A stretch of 64,000 nt of DNA, from the NCBI RefSeq assembly GCF_039614765.1, contig NZ_CP154879.1, forward strand, positions 1,364,001 to 1,428,000, written 5' to 3'. Shown here one piece after another: positions 8,729 through 17,697 of the stretch. Numbering within the stretch: the stretch's first letter is position 1; each line of letters begins with the position of its first letter. This stretch comes from Castellaniella sp. MT123 (GTDB lineage Bacteria > Pseudomonadota > Gammaproteobacteria > Burkholderiales > Burkholderiaceae_B). The notes under the pieces are model-generated. The model saw only the letters and a list, made by a program, of their open reading frames with translations, was not told the DNA's origin and did no database searches. Made by a program: the position numbers and the translations under genes.

Positions 8729-9781
8729 TCAGAAGAACTCGCTGCGCCCGGGAAATACCTCGCTGATGTAATCGGCCACCGGGTCGGGTGGCGAAAGCAG
8801 CGTATCGGGCAGCTGGGCACGGCCGCGCCACGCGCTGGGCGGCATCTTGAAGGCCGCGCGAAATTCGCGCCCCAGATGGGACGCATCGGCAAAACCGCAT
8901 TCCGACGCAATGGCGGCAATGGTTTTCTTGGTATGAGTCAACAGCCAGGCCGCCAGGCGCAGCCGCATGCCGCGCGCATAGGCCTGAGGCCCCTGCCCGG
9001 TGGCTTCCTTGAAGAGCCGTTCCAGGTGGCGCACGGAAATACCCAGCTTGCCGGCCAGTTCATCCAGGCTCAGTGCCCGTCCGACGTGCTGCTCCATCAG
9101 CAGGACGGCGCGCCGCACGGCGGGATGCGTCGTCGGCTGGATGCCGGGCGGCAACGGCTGGGCGGCGCTGGCCCGGCCGGCATCCTCGACCTGCAGGATG
9201 CGCAGGGCCTTCTGCACGATGGACTGATCGATGTGACGTCGCAGGATTTCGGCGGCGACATCGATCGACGCCCGCCCCCCCGAACACGTGATGCGGCGCC
9301 GGTCGAAAACATACAGACGGTCGGCCACAACCTGTGCCGGATCGATTCCAGGGAAGCGTTCCAGAAAATCCCAATAATGGAACCAGCTGATGCAGATGCG
9401 ATGCTGATCCAGCACGCCAGCCTGCATCAGGGTGAACACCCCCGTGCACAAGCCCACCAGATGGACGTCTTTGCGCGCCGCTTCGCGGATGAACTCGAGC
9501 ATCCCGGGACTGACCGGCGGACGCTGCAGCAGGCCACCGACGACCACCACATAATCGAAGCGGGCGGGATCGCCCAGCGGTTCGGAGGGCACCACCTGGA
9601 TGCCACTGCTGGAGCGGACCGGCGTCAGGGTTTCATCGACCACCTGCCAGGCGCACCGCATCGGGCGGCTGTGGTCGCCCTCATCGCCAGACAGGCGCAG
9701 CACATCCAGCATGCCGGAAAAGGCGGTCAGGGTGAAATGCGGCAGCAAAATGAAGCCAAAACGCACCGGTCCAGTACTCAT
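8729..9781 (-). CDS. GlxA-family AraC-type regulator with DJ-1/GATase-like domain
   Basis: About 350 residues. The N-terminal half is a GATase-1/DJ-1-like domain (VRFGFILLPHFTLTAF, then VGLCTGVFTLMQAGVL around the nucleophile-elbow cysteine). The C-terminal part is an AraC double helix-turn-helix (ALSLDELAGKLGISVRHLERLF and IAAIASECGFADASHLGREF). Regulators of this architecture (GbdR, SouR, CdhR) respond to glycine betaine, sarcosine and carnitine metabolites, and its position directly upstream of soxBDAG points to control of sarcosine use. Start chosen at MSTGPVRFG (9781), preceded by GGAGAGG; ATGs at 9799 and 9820 are alternatives. Confidence 0.87.
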   Translation of the reverse strand: MSTGPVRFGFILLPHFTLTAFSGMLDVLRLSGDEGDHSRPMRCAWQVVDETLTPVRSSSGIQVVPSEPLGDPARFDYVVVVGGLLQRPPVSPGMLEFIREAARKDVHLVGLCTGVFTLMQAGVLDQHRICISWFHYWDFLERFPGIDPAQVVADRLYVFDRRRITCSGGRASIDVAAEILRRHIDQSIVQKALRILQVEDAGRASAAQPLPPGIQPTTHPAVRRAVLLMEQHVGRALSLDELAGKLGISVRHLERLFKEATGQGPQAYARGMRLRLAAWLLTHTKKTIAAIASECGFADASHLGREFRAAFKMPPSAWRGRAQLPDTLLSPPDPVADYISEVFPGRSEFF

Positions 9782-9918
9782 ATGATCTTGCCTCTCCATG
9801 CCCGACGATTCAGGCGCCATGACGTTTCCATTCTAGGCGGATACGCGCCCTCATGATGTAGTGGGCACCGATACAGGGCCGGCGCGCCCCGCCAGCCACT
9901 CGACCCAGGAGACACATC

Positions 9919-10806
9919 ATGCAGCACCCATCATCGCCCATCCCACCCGCCGCCAGCGCACTGTTCTGCCTGACGGTGTCCTGCCCCAGCAAGGCCGGCC
10001 AAGTCGCAGCCATCGTCTCGTTCCTGGACCAGCGACAAGGCTACATCGACGAATTCACCGTCTTCGACGAAAAAAGCACGCAGCAATTCTTTGTGCGCTG
10101 CGTCTTCCACACCGATGGCCCCCAAGCGCTGGACATCGCCTCCCTGAACCGCGATTTCACCGAATTGGCCCAGCGTTTTTCCATGCGCTGGACCATCCAC
10201 GACATGGCGCGCCGCCCCAGGGTACTGATTCTGGTGTCGAAGCTGGAACACTGCCTGGCGGACCTGCTGTTTCGCACCCGGATGGGCGAACTGCCGATGG
10301 ACATCGCGGCCATCGCGTCGAATCACGACACCCTGCGCAGCCATGCCGAGGCCGCCGGCATCGCATTCCACCATCTGCCCGTCACCGACGACACCCGGCC
10401 GCAACAGGAAGCCGCCATCCTGGATCTGGCGCGCACGACCGGTTCCGAACTGGTCGTTCTGGCCCGATACATGCAAATCCTGCGTCCCGAAACCAGCAAA
10501 GCGCTGGCGGGCCGCGCCATCAACATCCATCATTCCTTCCTGCCGGGCTTCAAGGGCGCCCGCCCTTACCATCAGGCTTACGAACGCGGCGTCAAGGTGA
10601 TCGGCGCCACGGCCCACTTCGTGACCGACGATCTGGATGAAGGCCCGATCATCACCCAGTCCGTCGAACCGGTCGATCATGCGCAAACCCCCGATCAGTT
10701 GCTGGCCACCGGCCGCAACCTGGAATGCCGCGCGTTGGCCCAGGCTGTGCGCGACTATCTGGAACGGCGGGTCTTCATCAGCGGGCATCGGACAGTGGTG
10801 CTGTAA
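9919..10806 (+). CDS. purU: Formyltetrahydrofolate deformylase
   Basis: Hydrolyses 10-formyl-THF to formate and free THF. The 295 residues comprise an N-terminal ACT domain (ALFCLTVSCPSKAGQVAAIV, residues 13-90) and a C-terminal formyltransferase-fold catalytic domain with NIHHSFLPGFKGARPY and GATAHFV, which carry the expected Asn, His and later Asp catalytic residues. PurU commonly accompanies sarcosine or glycine betaine demethylation genes, where it recycles THF loaded with methyl-derived C1 units. A degraded copy of its last 27 codons is found at 17698-17779. Confidence 0.95.
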   Translation: MQHPSSPIPPAASALFCLTVSCPSKAGQVAAIVSFLDQRQGYIDEFTVFDEKSTQQFFVRCVFHTDGPQALDIASLNRDFTELAQRFSMRWTIHDMARRPRVLILVSKLEHCLADLLFRTRMGELPMDIAAIASNHDTLRSHAEAAGIAFHHLPVTDDTRPQQEAAILDLARTTGSELVVLARYMQILRPETSKALAGRAINIHHSFLPGFKGARPYHQAYERGVKVIGATAHFVTDDLDEGPIITQSVEPVDHAQTPDQLLATGRNLECRALAQAVRDYLERRVFISGHRTVVL

Positions 10807-10825
10807 AGCGATCCCGATCCGCATC

Positions 10826-10849
10826 GGGCGGCGCTCGCGGGCGCCGCCC
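10826..10849. terminator. GC-rich hairpin between convergent purU and creatininase
   Basis: GGGCGGCGC (10826-10834) and GCGCCGCCC (10841-10849) form a perfect 9-bp stem with a 6-nt loop in the 65-bp gap between convergent genes. There is no T-run, so it may be a Rho-assisted bidirectional terminator or an mRNA end stabiliser. Confidence 0.45.
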
Positions 10850-10871
10850 GGGTTCCGGACGCGGCGGCAAC

Positions 10872-11639
10872 TCAGTCGAACGCGGTCCGCAACGCGTCTG
10901 TGATGCCTTGTACGCAGACCGTCAAGATCAACTGGCCGTGTTCCGCGCTGGCCCGGCTGGCCGACGACAGGCAACCCGACTCCGGGGTCCATTCCGGCTT
11001 GATCGGGAAAAAGTCGTAGGGCGGGAACGTCGCCGGCGGATGATCCCGCACCTGACTCATGTCGACCAGATGCGGATGCAGATGCAGCATCAGGGACGTT
11101 TCCAGCACCCCGCCATGCTCGACGGCCCAACCCGGAAAATCCCCCTGGTAGATCGCATCGATCGTCGTCTGGTCGATAAAGTCCCAGTAGGACAGAATGA
11201 TGCTGCGGAAATCCCGGATGCCGTCCCAACGCAGTTCACGCAGTGCCAAGTCGACGCCCTCGGTGATGAACGCGGAGTTCTCGTAATGACCATTGACCAG
11301 GACGACCTTACGGACCCCGTGGCGCGCCAGTTCCTTCAGCACATCACGGATGATGCTGGTGACGGTCAGCCCATCCAGACTGGTCGTCCCCGGCATGTGA
11401 TTGCCACCGCCGCTTTTTTGCTGCGACTTGTAGCCGTAGGCGATGGCCGGCGCCACCAGCGCCCCCATGTGCGCCGCCACGCGCTCCGAGATGGCGGTCG
11501 GCAGCAGGACATCCGGATTCATGCTCATGTGGGGGCCATGCTGCTCCAGCGCGCCGACGGGTATCAGCACGACAGCCCCAGCTTTGACTTTTTCCGCGTA
11601 GGCTGGCCAGGCCAGCTCCGCAATACGAACGTGATTCAT
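10872..11639 (-). CDS. Creatininase (creatinine amidohydrolase)
   Basis: Interconverts creatinine and creatine (EC 3.5.2.10). The 255 residues contain LEQHGPHMSMNPDV, supplying Glu32, His34 and Asp43, and NGHYEN with His118 and Glu120; these match the metal ligands of Pseudomonas putida creatininase with an offset of two. GGGNHMPGTTSLDG and EHGGVLETSLML are also family hallmarks. It starts 3 bp after the NCS1 permease gene, so the two form an operon. With creatinase at 25889 and sarcosine oxidase at 3466 it gives a complete creatinine-to-glycine route. Confidence 0.93.
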   Translation of the reverse strand: MNHVRIAELAWPAYAEKVKAGAVVLIPVGALEQHGPHMSMNPDVLLPTAISERVAAHMGALVAPAIAYGYKSQQKSGGGNHMPGTTSLDGLTVTSIIRDVLKELARHGVRKVVLVNGHYENSAFITEGVDLALRELRWDGIRDFRSIILSYWDFIDQTTIDAIYQGDFPGWAVEHGGVLETSLMLHLHPHLVDMSQVRDHPPATFPPYDFFPIKPEWTPESGCLSSASRASAEHGQLILTVCVQGITDALRTAFD

Positions 11640-11642
11640 GTT

Positions 11643-13022
11643 CTACCTCTTGAAGGCCAGACGCGTGCGTCCCATGTTGAAACCCAACGTCAGGACCAGA
11701 TAGCTGACCGCCGTCACGCCGATCGTCGGGAAGGATGCTGTCCAGATCGCCGCGGCGTCTGTCAGGCCGTAATGCAGCAGGTAGAACGCGCCCAACCCCA
11801 GCGCCATCGAAACCCAGCCGGAAACGTTCCAGTCACCCAGCCGGCTCTTGGTGGAACCATCGGGATAATTCCCGGCAAACAGGTCCTCATCCCGAACCTG
11901 GCATCTGCGCACGATGAAATAGTCGACAACCACCAGCGTCCACAACGGAATGAAGACTCCGCCGACGATGCCGAGAAAAAACTCGAAATACTCGATGAAC
12001 TTGTCAAAGGCCAGCGGCAGGAAGCACATGACAAACTGCAGGACCGCGATAAACAGCAGGTAGCGCTTGGGCGATTCGCTGCGCGTGGCACCCACCAATC
12101 CCATGCCGGCCCCATACAACACGGTCACGTTGGTGCTGACAGTGGCGAAAAACACCACCAGAAAGGCAACGGTACCCAGCCCCAGGGAAGCAATGGTGGA
12201 ACTGGGATCCGAGTTGTTCGGATCGAAGACGCCGGTGTCCAGGACGACGCCGATCACACCGATGGCACCGACGATCATGAACCAGCCTTGGCCCAGATTG
12301 ACCCCCAGCCAGCTGCCCGCTGTGGCGGCACCCGGCCCCTTGGCAAAACGGGCAAAGTCGCCGATCATCGCCCAGCCCCAGCAGAACCCGAAAGCCAGAT
12401 CGAAATAAAACGCCGGCGTATGCTGAGCCTCCGGCAAAGTCAGGCTGGCAATTTTGGCGTAGTCCCAGTGCTGCAGGACGACGATGGTTTCCCAGACACC
12501 CAGGACGACCAGCAGGACGACCGAGATCCATTCCAGATACTTGATGGCCTGATGTCCCACGACGACGATCACGCCCTGAACGACCGCGGTCACCAGGATG
12601 CCCAGAATCAACGGCATCATGGAACCGGGCTGCCCATACGTCGGCCAATCCCACATGGCATGGAAGACGTAGGTCAGTGAAATAGCCGCGATGAAAGTAT
12701 TGATGCTGGGCCAGCCGATCATGCCCAGAAATTCCCCGATGCCGGCCCAGCGCGAACCCTGGACGCCCAAAGCGGGAACCGTGCAGGTCACCGTCGATGC
12801 GCCATGTTTCCAGGAAATCCAGCCGATCATGGCCCAGGGAATCATCATCAGCGGCAAATAAATGAAGGCATATTGCCAGACGAAACTCATGCCGATGGCC
12901 GCCGCCATTCCGCCGAAATACCAGGATCCGGTGTTGACCCCGGACCCGAACCAGGTCACGACCTGGTCAAAAAAGCCATACTCGCGCTTGTCATGCGGAA
13001 TTCTGGCGGTGCCGTATTCCAT
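11643..13022 (-). CDS. NCS1-family permease, likely creatinine/creatine uptake
   Basis: A 459-residue polytopic membrane protein with about 12 predicted membrane segments and the NCS1 (cytosine/purine/allantoin permease, CodB-like) pattern: FFDQVVTWFGSGVNTGSWYFG near the N-terminus and GWAMIGDFARFAKG in the middle. NCS1 carriers import nucleobases, hydantoins and related cyclic ureides by cation symport. Because it is the first gene of a two-gene operon with creatininase and is preceded by a regulatory block shared with creatinase, creatinine is the most likely substrate; this is inferred from context only. Confidence 0.88.
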   Translation of the reverse strand: MEYGTARIPHDKREYGFFDQVVTWFGSGVNTGSWYFGGMAAAIGMSFVWQYAFIYLPLMMIPWAMIGWISWKHGASTVTCTVPALGVQGSRWAGIGEFLGMIGWPSINTFIAAISLTYVFHAMWDWPTYGQPGSMMPLILGILVTAVVQGVIVVVGHQAIKYLEWISVVLLVVLGVWETIVVLQHWDYAKIASLTLPEAQHTPAFYFDLAFGFCWGWAMIGDFARFAKGPGAATAGSWLGVNLGQGWFMIVGAIGVIGVVLDTGVFDPNNSDPSSTIASLGLGTVAFLVVFFATVSTNVTVLYGAGMGLVGATRSESPKRYLLFIAVLQFVMCFLPLAFDKFIEYFEFFLGIVGGVFIPLWTLVVVDYFIVRRCQVRDEDLFAGNYPDGSTKSRLGDWNVSGWVSMALGLGAFYLLHYGLTDAAAIWTASFPTIGVTAVSYLVLTLGFNMGRTRLAFKR

Positions 13023-13120
13023 GTAGTGTCTCCTCGAAGGTGCGCCGGCCCCCCGTTATGTCCCGGGAGTGTACCGGCTCTGGTGATTGAGCGGCGGCGT
13101 TTTTTCCGCATCCGCCCAAT

Positions 13121-13185
13121 CCATCTTAGAGACAGGAAGCCTGGCGGCTTTTTTCAGAAACGACCTTTACTTGCCAGAAAGCGAA
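13121..13185 (-). promoter_or_regulatory. Shared creatine-regulon promoter/operator block, copy 1
   Basis: This 65-bp block upstream of the NCS1 permease-creatininase operon closely matches 27209-27273 upstream of creatinase. CCATCTTAGAGAC is identical, followed by 14 unrelated bases of equal length, then a 38-bp part with 33 matches including CTTTTTTCAGAA and CGACCTTTA. Read toward the gene on the minus strand, TAAGAT (13123-13128) resembles a -10 element, with the conserved 38 bp around and upstream of -35, the arrangement expected for an AraC-type activator site. Confidence 0.75.
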
Positions 13186-13210
13186 ACCATGCCTAAAGCC
13201 GCACGCGCGC

Positions 13211-14302
13211 TCAGGCCCGGGAACCCAGAATGCGGGTCTCCTGCACATCCCAGCTGACATGAACCCAGCCATCGTCCTCCACCGGCAATCTCGCGCGCCC
13301 GGCATAGGGGACCTGCGCCTGCAATTCCAGGCCGGTTTCCGTTTGAAGATGGATCGTCATGATGGCACCGACGAATTCTTCTCCGATCACGCGACACCGC
13401 AAACGATTCTGGCCTGCACCGCCCGGCCCGGCGAAGCGCATGTCCTCGGCACCGACATACAAGGTGACCGGATCCCCTTTGGCAACACGCCCGCCAGCCG
13501 CCACAGGCGTTTCCAGGACCCCATGATCAGATCGGACAATGATTTTGTCACCGGCGATATCGGCCACCTTGCCTTCGATGATGTTCTTGCCGCCAATGAA
13601 TTCCGCCACAAACCGGTTGCATGGCATGGAATAGATTTCCTGGGGGGTACCCACCTGTTCGATATGGCCCTGGCTCATGATCACCACCCGATCGGCCATC
13701 GCGAAGGCTTCGGAATGACTATGGGTGACATACACGAAGGTGATGCCGATCTCCTTTTGCAGCTCGGTCAGTACGCCTTGCATGCGCACCTTCAGGTTTG
13801 CATCCAGAGCGCTCAGCGGCTCGTCGAGCAACAGGATGGGGGGCTCGGTCACCAGGGATCTGGCCAGCGCAACCCGCTGGCGCTGGCCGCCCGACAACTG
13901 ACTGATATCCCGATTCGCAAACTCGGCGAGCCCCATGCGATCCAGCCATTTCCCGGCCCGGCGCCTGCGCTCGGCCTTCTGGACGCCGCGCATCCGAAGA
14001 CCGAATTCAACATTCTCGGTGACGCTCAGAAAGGGGAATAGCGCGAGGTTCTGCCACACCAGGGGCGTGTCGCGATCCCAGGTACTGAGCTCGTTGATGC
14101 GTTCTCCGTTGAGGCGAATTTCGCCTTGCGTGGGCTGATCCAGACCGGCCAGCATCCGCAGGGTCGTTGTCTTGCCGCAGCCGCTCGAGCCCATGATTGC
14201 CAGGAATTCGCCTTCACTGATGTTCAGGTTGATCGATTCGACGGCGGTAAAGCCCCCAAATGACTTGCTGACATTATCCAGTTCCACCAAAGGACGATTC
14301 AT
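13211..14302 (-). CDS. ABC importer ATPase, PotA-like (cluster 1)
   Basis: 363 residues from ATG at 14302; open frame further upstream lies in the permease gene and is rejected. Walker A is GSSGCGKTTT, the signature is LSGGQRQRVALARSL and Walker B is ILLLDEP, followed by a C-terminal TOBE-like regulatory region. It energises the importer encoded by the three genes upstream (binding protein, two permeases), 4 bp after the last permease. The family transports spermidine/putrescine, iron or related cations and amines; the substrate here is unknown, though the position suggests a methylamine or guanidino compound. Confidence 0.92.
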   Translation of the reverse strand: MNRPLVELDNVSKSFGGFTAVESINLNISEGEFLAIMGSSGCGKTTTLRMLAGLDQPTQGEIRLNGERINELSTWDRDTPLVWQNLALFPFLSVTENVEFGLRMRGVQKAERRRRAGKWLDRMGLAEFANRDISQLSGGQRQRVALARSLVTEPPILLLDEPLSALDANLKVRMQGVLTELQKEIGITFVYVTHSHSEAFAMADRVVIMSQGHIEQVGTPQEIYSMPCNRFVAEFIGGKNIIEGKVADIAGDKIIVRSDHGVLETPVAAGGRVAKGDPVTLYVGAEDMRFAGPGGAGQNRLRCRVIGEEFVGAIMTIHLQTETGLELQAQVPYAGRARLPVEDDGWVHVSWDVQETRILGSRA

Positions 14303-14306
14303 GTTT

Positions 14307-15131
14307 TCACTCCCCTTTGGCCGTGGCCAAAATTTTTCGAGTCTTGTTTTTCCCATGCCGCAGCAACAGAATCTGCGCCAGGACAACCAGCATGATGGTG
14401 ACTGTGAATACGATGGAACCGATCGCGTTGATCGTCGGGCTGACGCGCCCCTGCAAGGTCGTGAGGATGCTGACGGGGACCGTGGGGTCCAGCCCCGACA
14501 CGAACCAGGCAACGGCATACTCGTCGAACGACACCGCCATGGTCACAAACAGCGCCGCACCGATACTGGGCAGGGAAAAAGGCAGAATCACGTGCCATAA
14601 CGCACGCCACTGGCTGGCACCCAGGTTCCAGGCCGCCGCCTCCATGTCGGCGGGCATCAGTGCCAGGCGCATCCGGATCACCGCCATCGCAAACGGGGCG
14701 CACATGACGATGTGGCTGATCATGACCGCCTGGATATTGCCCGACAGACTGACACGCGACAGAAATGCCAGCATCGCCAATCCCATGATGACCACCGGGA
14801 TGGTCGGCGGCAACAGCGCCAGCGTCAGATAGACCGATTTTCCGAAGAACCGATAGCGATGATCGGTATACGCGGCGCAAAACCCCAGCACAGTGGACAC
14901 CACCGCAACGGTGAAACCGACTTTTGCGCTGTTTCCAAACGCCAGCCAGATATCGGCGTCGGAGATGATGTCCCGATACCACTGAAAGCTGAAATCGCCC
15001 AGAGGCAAGGTCGGAAAGCGATCCGCGTTGAATGAAAAGACAAAGCTGGCCGCGATGGGAGTAAAGATGAATACGAATATCCCAAAGGCATAGCAATAAA
15101 GCGTCAGATTGATCCATCGGTTTTCGTTCAT
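14307..15131 (-). CDS. ABC importer permease, PotC-like (cluster 1)
   Basis: 274 residues beginning MNENRWINLTLYCY at 15131, overlapping the preceding permease by ATGA. Six membrane segments are predicted, and the EAA loop appears as DMEAAAWNLGASQWRALWHVILP, the site that contacts the ATPase. It forms the second half of the transmembrane channel with its neighbour. Confidence 0.92.
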   Translation of the reverse strand: MNENRWINLTLYCYAFGIFVFIFTPIAASFVFSFNADRFPTLPLGDFSFQWYRDIISDADIWLAFGNSAKVGFTVAVVSTVLGFCAAYTDHRYRFFGKSVYLTLALLPPTIPVVIMGLAMLAFLSRVSLSGNIQAVMISHIVMCAPFAMAVIRMRLALMPADMEAAAWNLGASQWRALWHVILPFSLPSIGAALFVTMAVSFDEYAVAWFVSGLDPTVPVSILTTLQGRVSPTINAIGSIVFTVTIMLVVLAQILLLRHGKNKTRKILATAKGE

Positions 15132-16060
15132 TTCGGCCTCCGGTAGGCGAACCAGATTGCCGCCAGGGCAACCGCCAGCAAAGTTATGACCATCGTCACC
15201 GCCACCACGGCCGCCTGTGGCCATTGCTGGCCGGACTTGACGGTGTCGATGATCACGGTGCTCAGTACGGTTCTCAGGCCCCCTCCCAAATACAAAGGAC
15301 TGACAAAATCGCCAAACGTCAGGATGAAACAGAACAGCGCCGCGATCATGATGCCGATTCTGGCGGACGGGATGATGACGTGCCAGATCGTGCCAAGACG
15401 GCCACACCCCAGGTTATGGGACGCTTCCACCAGATTACGGTCCACGTAGATCAGGCTGAGCAACTGCAGCAAGGTCACCAGCGGCAGGCACAGGGTGGCA
15501 TAGCCGATCAAGGTGCCCCCCAGGGTATTGAGCATCGCCACCGGCGGCAGGGATAGCCATTTCAGGAGCATATTGACAACCCCTGAATCCGCCAGGACGA
15601 CTTGCCAGGCATAAACACGCACCAGGTAACTGGTGAAAAACGGGATGATCAGCAACAGCAGTGCAAACTGTCGTGCGGAACCCCGAAATTTGAAGGCGAT
15701 CGCATAAGCGCATGGAAAAGCAATCGCACTGATGACGATCGCGGTGAAAATCGCCATCCCGAAGGTCAGAGCGTATGCGTCGTAAAAATAGCCGCGCGTA
15801 TAGATGAACGCCCAATTGGCGAACGTAAAATCCGGCTTCAGTCGGAAGAACTCGACCGACCAGAAGGTAATGACCAGCAGGAACACCACCGGGAAGACCA
15901 GAAAGAGCAGCTGCCACACGAGCGGCGGCAGGCTCAGGGAAAAGGCATATAGCCTCTGTTTTGGAACGAAATGCCCGGCACGCGGCGACTTCCGTCGCAA
16001 CTTGCGCACGTCTGCCGCGGCGCCAGGGGATCGCATTGAACTCTGATGCGGGATTATCAC
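15128..16060 (-). CDS. ABC importer permease, PotB-like (cluster 1)
   Basis: 310 residues if translation starts at the GTG at 16060, which follows a strong AGGAGG with 5-nt spacing; an ATG at 16087 lies upstream of that site and is less likely. Six hydrophobic segments and an EAA loop (LVEASHNLGCGRLGTIWHVIIP) identify a binding-protein-dependent permease. It overlaps the next permease by 4 bp. A long stem-loop separates it from the binding-protein gene. Confidence 0.9.
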   Translation of the reverse strand: MIIPHQSSMRSPGAAADVRKLRRKSPRAGHFVPKQRLYAFSLSLPPLVWQLLFLVFPVVFLLVITFWSVEFFRLKPDFTFANWAFIYTRGYFYDAYALTFGMAIFTAIVISAIAFPCAYAIAFKFRGSARQFALLLLIIPFFTSYLVRVYAWQVVLADSGVVNMLLKWLSLPPVAMLNTLGGTLIGYATLCLPLVTLLQLLSLIYVDRNLVEASHNLGCGRLGTIWHVIIPSARIGIMIAALFCFILTFGDFVSPLYLGGGLRTVLSTVIIDTVKSGQQWPQAAVVAVTMVITLLAVALAAIWFAYRRPK

Positions 16061-16147
16061 CGAAACCTCCTGTGCCACGAGGCCCAATCAGGCCCTGTGC
16101 GGGCTTTCTGTTTTTGAGCCAGGGACCGACTCCGAAACCGCAAGCCG

Positions 16148-16201
16148 CTGACCAGGCTCGTGCCCACCCCAGATTGCATCGGGCACGACCGGCCTGGTCA
16201 G
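16148..16201 (-). other. Long stem-loop between binding-protein and permease genes
   Basis: CTGACCAGGC (16148-16157) plus TCGTGCCC (16158-16165) pair with GGGCACGA (16181-16188) and GCCTGGTCAG (16192-16201), giving 18 bp of stem interrupted by one 3-nt bulge around a 15-nt loop. Such elements after a binding-protein gene often stabilise the upstream mRNA or attenuate read-through, so that the binding protein exceeds the membrane subunits. Confidence 0.65.
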
Positions 16202-16208
16202 GGATTGC

Positions 16209-17345
16209 TCAAGCGCTCTTGTACTTCTGCCAAAAATTATTCCAGTCCTGCAACGATTGCTGGACCGGAAGCTGCCGATCGTGGATGCGGCCTTCCCGGA
16301 TGATGTTCATCACGTTGTACTCATCCATCAGCATGCCCCCACGTTCTGCCGCCACGTGATTGACCTTTGCCAGGAGCTTCCATCCCTCTTGATTCGGGAT
16401 CAAGGCCGGGTAAGCCTTCATGGTCGCTGCCTTGACCTGCCCTTCCGGGGTGGACATATATTGCAGGAACTTGGTGGCCAAGCCGACCTTCTGGCTGCCC
16501 TTGCCGATGCACAGGCATTCGTCCCATTGCAGGCCGCCTTCCTTGGGCACGACCGTCTTGAACGAACCGCCGTCCCGCGCCAGCAGGCCGGTAATCCAGT
16601 CGCCGATGCCCAGCATGGCGTGGACCTGCTCGGTTTTCAACGCGGAAAGCGTGCCGCCATAGCCAAAGAACCCAGCGATCTGCGGACGCAGGCTCATGGT
16701 TCTGTCCTGCACCTTTTGCCAGGCGGCGGCATCGATATCGTAAGGCTTGGAATCCCCGTTCAGCAGGCTCATCTGACCGAGATTGGGCAAATGCCAGTCG
16801 AAATGCGCAACCTTGCCTTTGAGCTTCTTGTCCCAGAACATCTCGTAGGAGCTTGCCTGCTCGTCGGTAATATATTTGGTATTGAACGAAACCCCCAGGA
16901 ATCCGAAACGCATGAGCAACGCATACATGTCGTTCTCATGCCATAGCATGGGAAATCTACGGAATTCCGGAAAATAATCGTTAAAGGGATAGTCCGCCGG
17001 ATTCAGCTTTTCGATATAACCCGCGGTCCGGAGCTGCTGGACATATTCACCGTCCGCAAGAATGACGTCGTAAGTACCCGGCGGCGACTGCGAGATCAGC
17101 GCCAGCATCTCGTCCCCACCGGTATAGTACTTGGCGCGGATCTTGACGCCATGCTTGTCCACAAAATCCCCGACCACCTCGCGCTCGGCGAAACCATTCC
17201 AGGTCAGCATCGTCAACTGCTCGAGCGCCAACGCGCTGCGCAGCGGAAGCGCACTGGTGACGGCAGCGGCGCCCACCAGACCTCCAAGTTTCGTGACAAA
17301 ACGTCGACGCGATGCAAAATCGCTGCGTTTCAAGGGAAGTTTCAT
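16209..17345 (-). CDS. Periplasmic polyamine-type solute-binding protein (cluster 1)
   Basis: 378 residues from ATG at 17345 with AGGAGG upstream. The N-terminus has a Tat-like twin-arginine signal (SRRRFVTK followed by a hydrophobic stretch ending SALA), so export in folded form is likely. The mature part resembles PotD/spermidine-putrescine binding proteins (LTMLTWNGFAEREVV, YDVILADGEYVQQL). It is the first gene of cluster 1 and is followed by a stem-loop. The 440 bp upstream hold its promoter region and recombination remnants. Confidence 0.9.
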   Translation of the reverse strand: MKLPLKRSDFASRRRFVTKLGGLVGAAAVTSALPLRSALALEQLTMLTWNGFAEREVVGDFVDKHGVKIRAKYYTGGDEMLALISQSPPGTYDVILADGEYVQQLRTAGYIEKLNPADYPFNDYFPEFRRFPMLWHENDMYALLMRFGFLGVSFNTKYITDEQASSYEMFWDKKLKGKVAHFDWHLPNLGQMSLLNGDSKPYDIDAAAWQKVQDRTMSLRPQIAGFFGYGGTLSALKTEQVHAMLGIGDWITGLLARDGGSFKTVVPKEGGLQWDECLCIGKGSQKVGLATKFLQYMSTPEGQVKAATMKAYPALIPNQEGWKLLAKVNHVAAERGGMLMDEYNVMNIIREGRIHDRQLPVQQSLQDWNNFWQKYKSA

Positions 17346-17616
17346 GTTCCATTCCTCCTCAGTCGTACCTGGCCATATCCGATATTGATTGGCGCTATTG
17401 GAAACAACGAAAGGGACAGTCGCCCTTTCAGGATTTACTTCCGTACAAATGTCATGCGCTGTGGGTTGGACAACGGGCCTGGCCATCACCAGGACGCCTG
17501 AAAGCATCGAACCGGCACACCGCGAGGGAACCTGGGCCAGCCACTCCTTTGTCTCCGTCTTATTTATGTCATTGTTTCAGGTTGCCTGTAACGACGATCC
17601 TACGGGTTCCGACCGT
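17346..17616. other. Upstream region of importer cluster 1
   Basis: No convincing gene. From about 17537 the sequence shows patchy similarity to 22204-22283 (for example CAGCCAC and TTGTCTCCGT in both), suggesting that the duplicated alr-downstream flank extends beyond the perfect 67-bp core. The bases nearest 17345 should contain the cluster 1 promoter; I cannot place it. Confidence 0.4.
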
Positions 17617-17683
17617 GGGGCTCGTTGTCGGAAACGACATCAAATTGTCTGAAAGCGAACCGGCGCCTACCGGATGCGGCGCG
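17617..17683. repeat. 67-bp perfect direct repeat, copy 1 (alr 3'-end remnant)
   Basis: Identical over 67 bp to 22284-22350. The right end of both copies encodes, on the minus strand, the last residues of alanine racemase (RRIR and stop). In this copy a further GLT-coding stretch (17684-17690) is present but 10 bp found in the intact gene are missing, so it is a broken alr tail. It lies on one side of ABC cluster 2. Confidence 0.9.
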
Positions 17684-17697
17684 TCAGCCCCAGGCAC

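Noticed and set aside
10725-12680. A 651-codon + strand frame across creatininase and the NCS1 permease
   Set aside because: It starts inside purU and runs antisense to two well-supported genes; no domain is visible.
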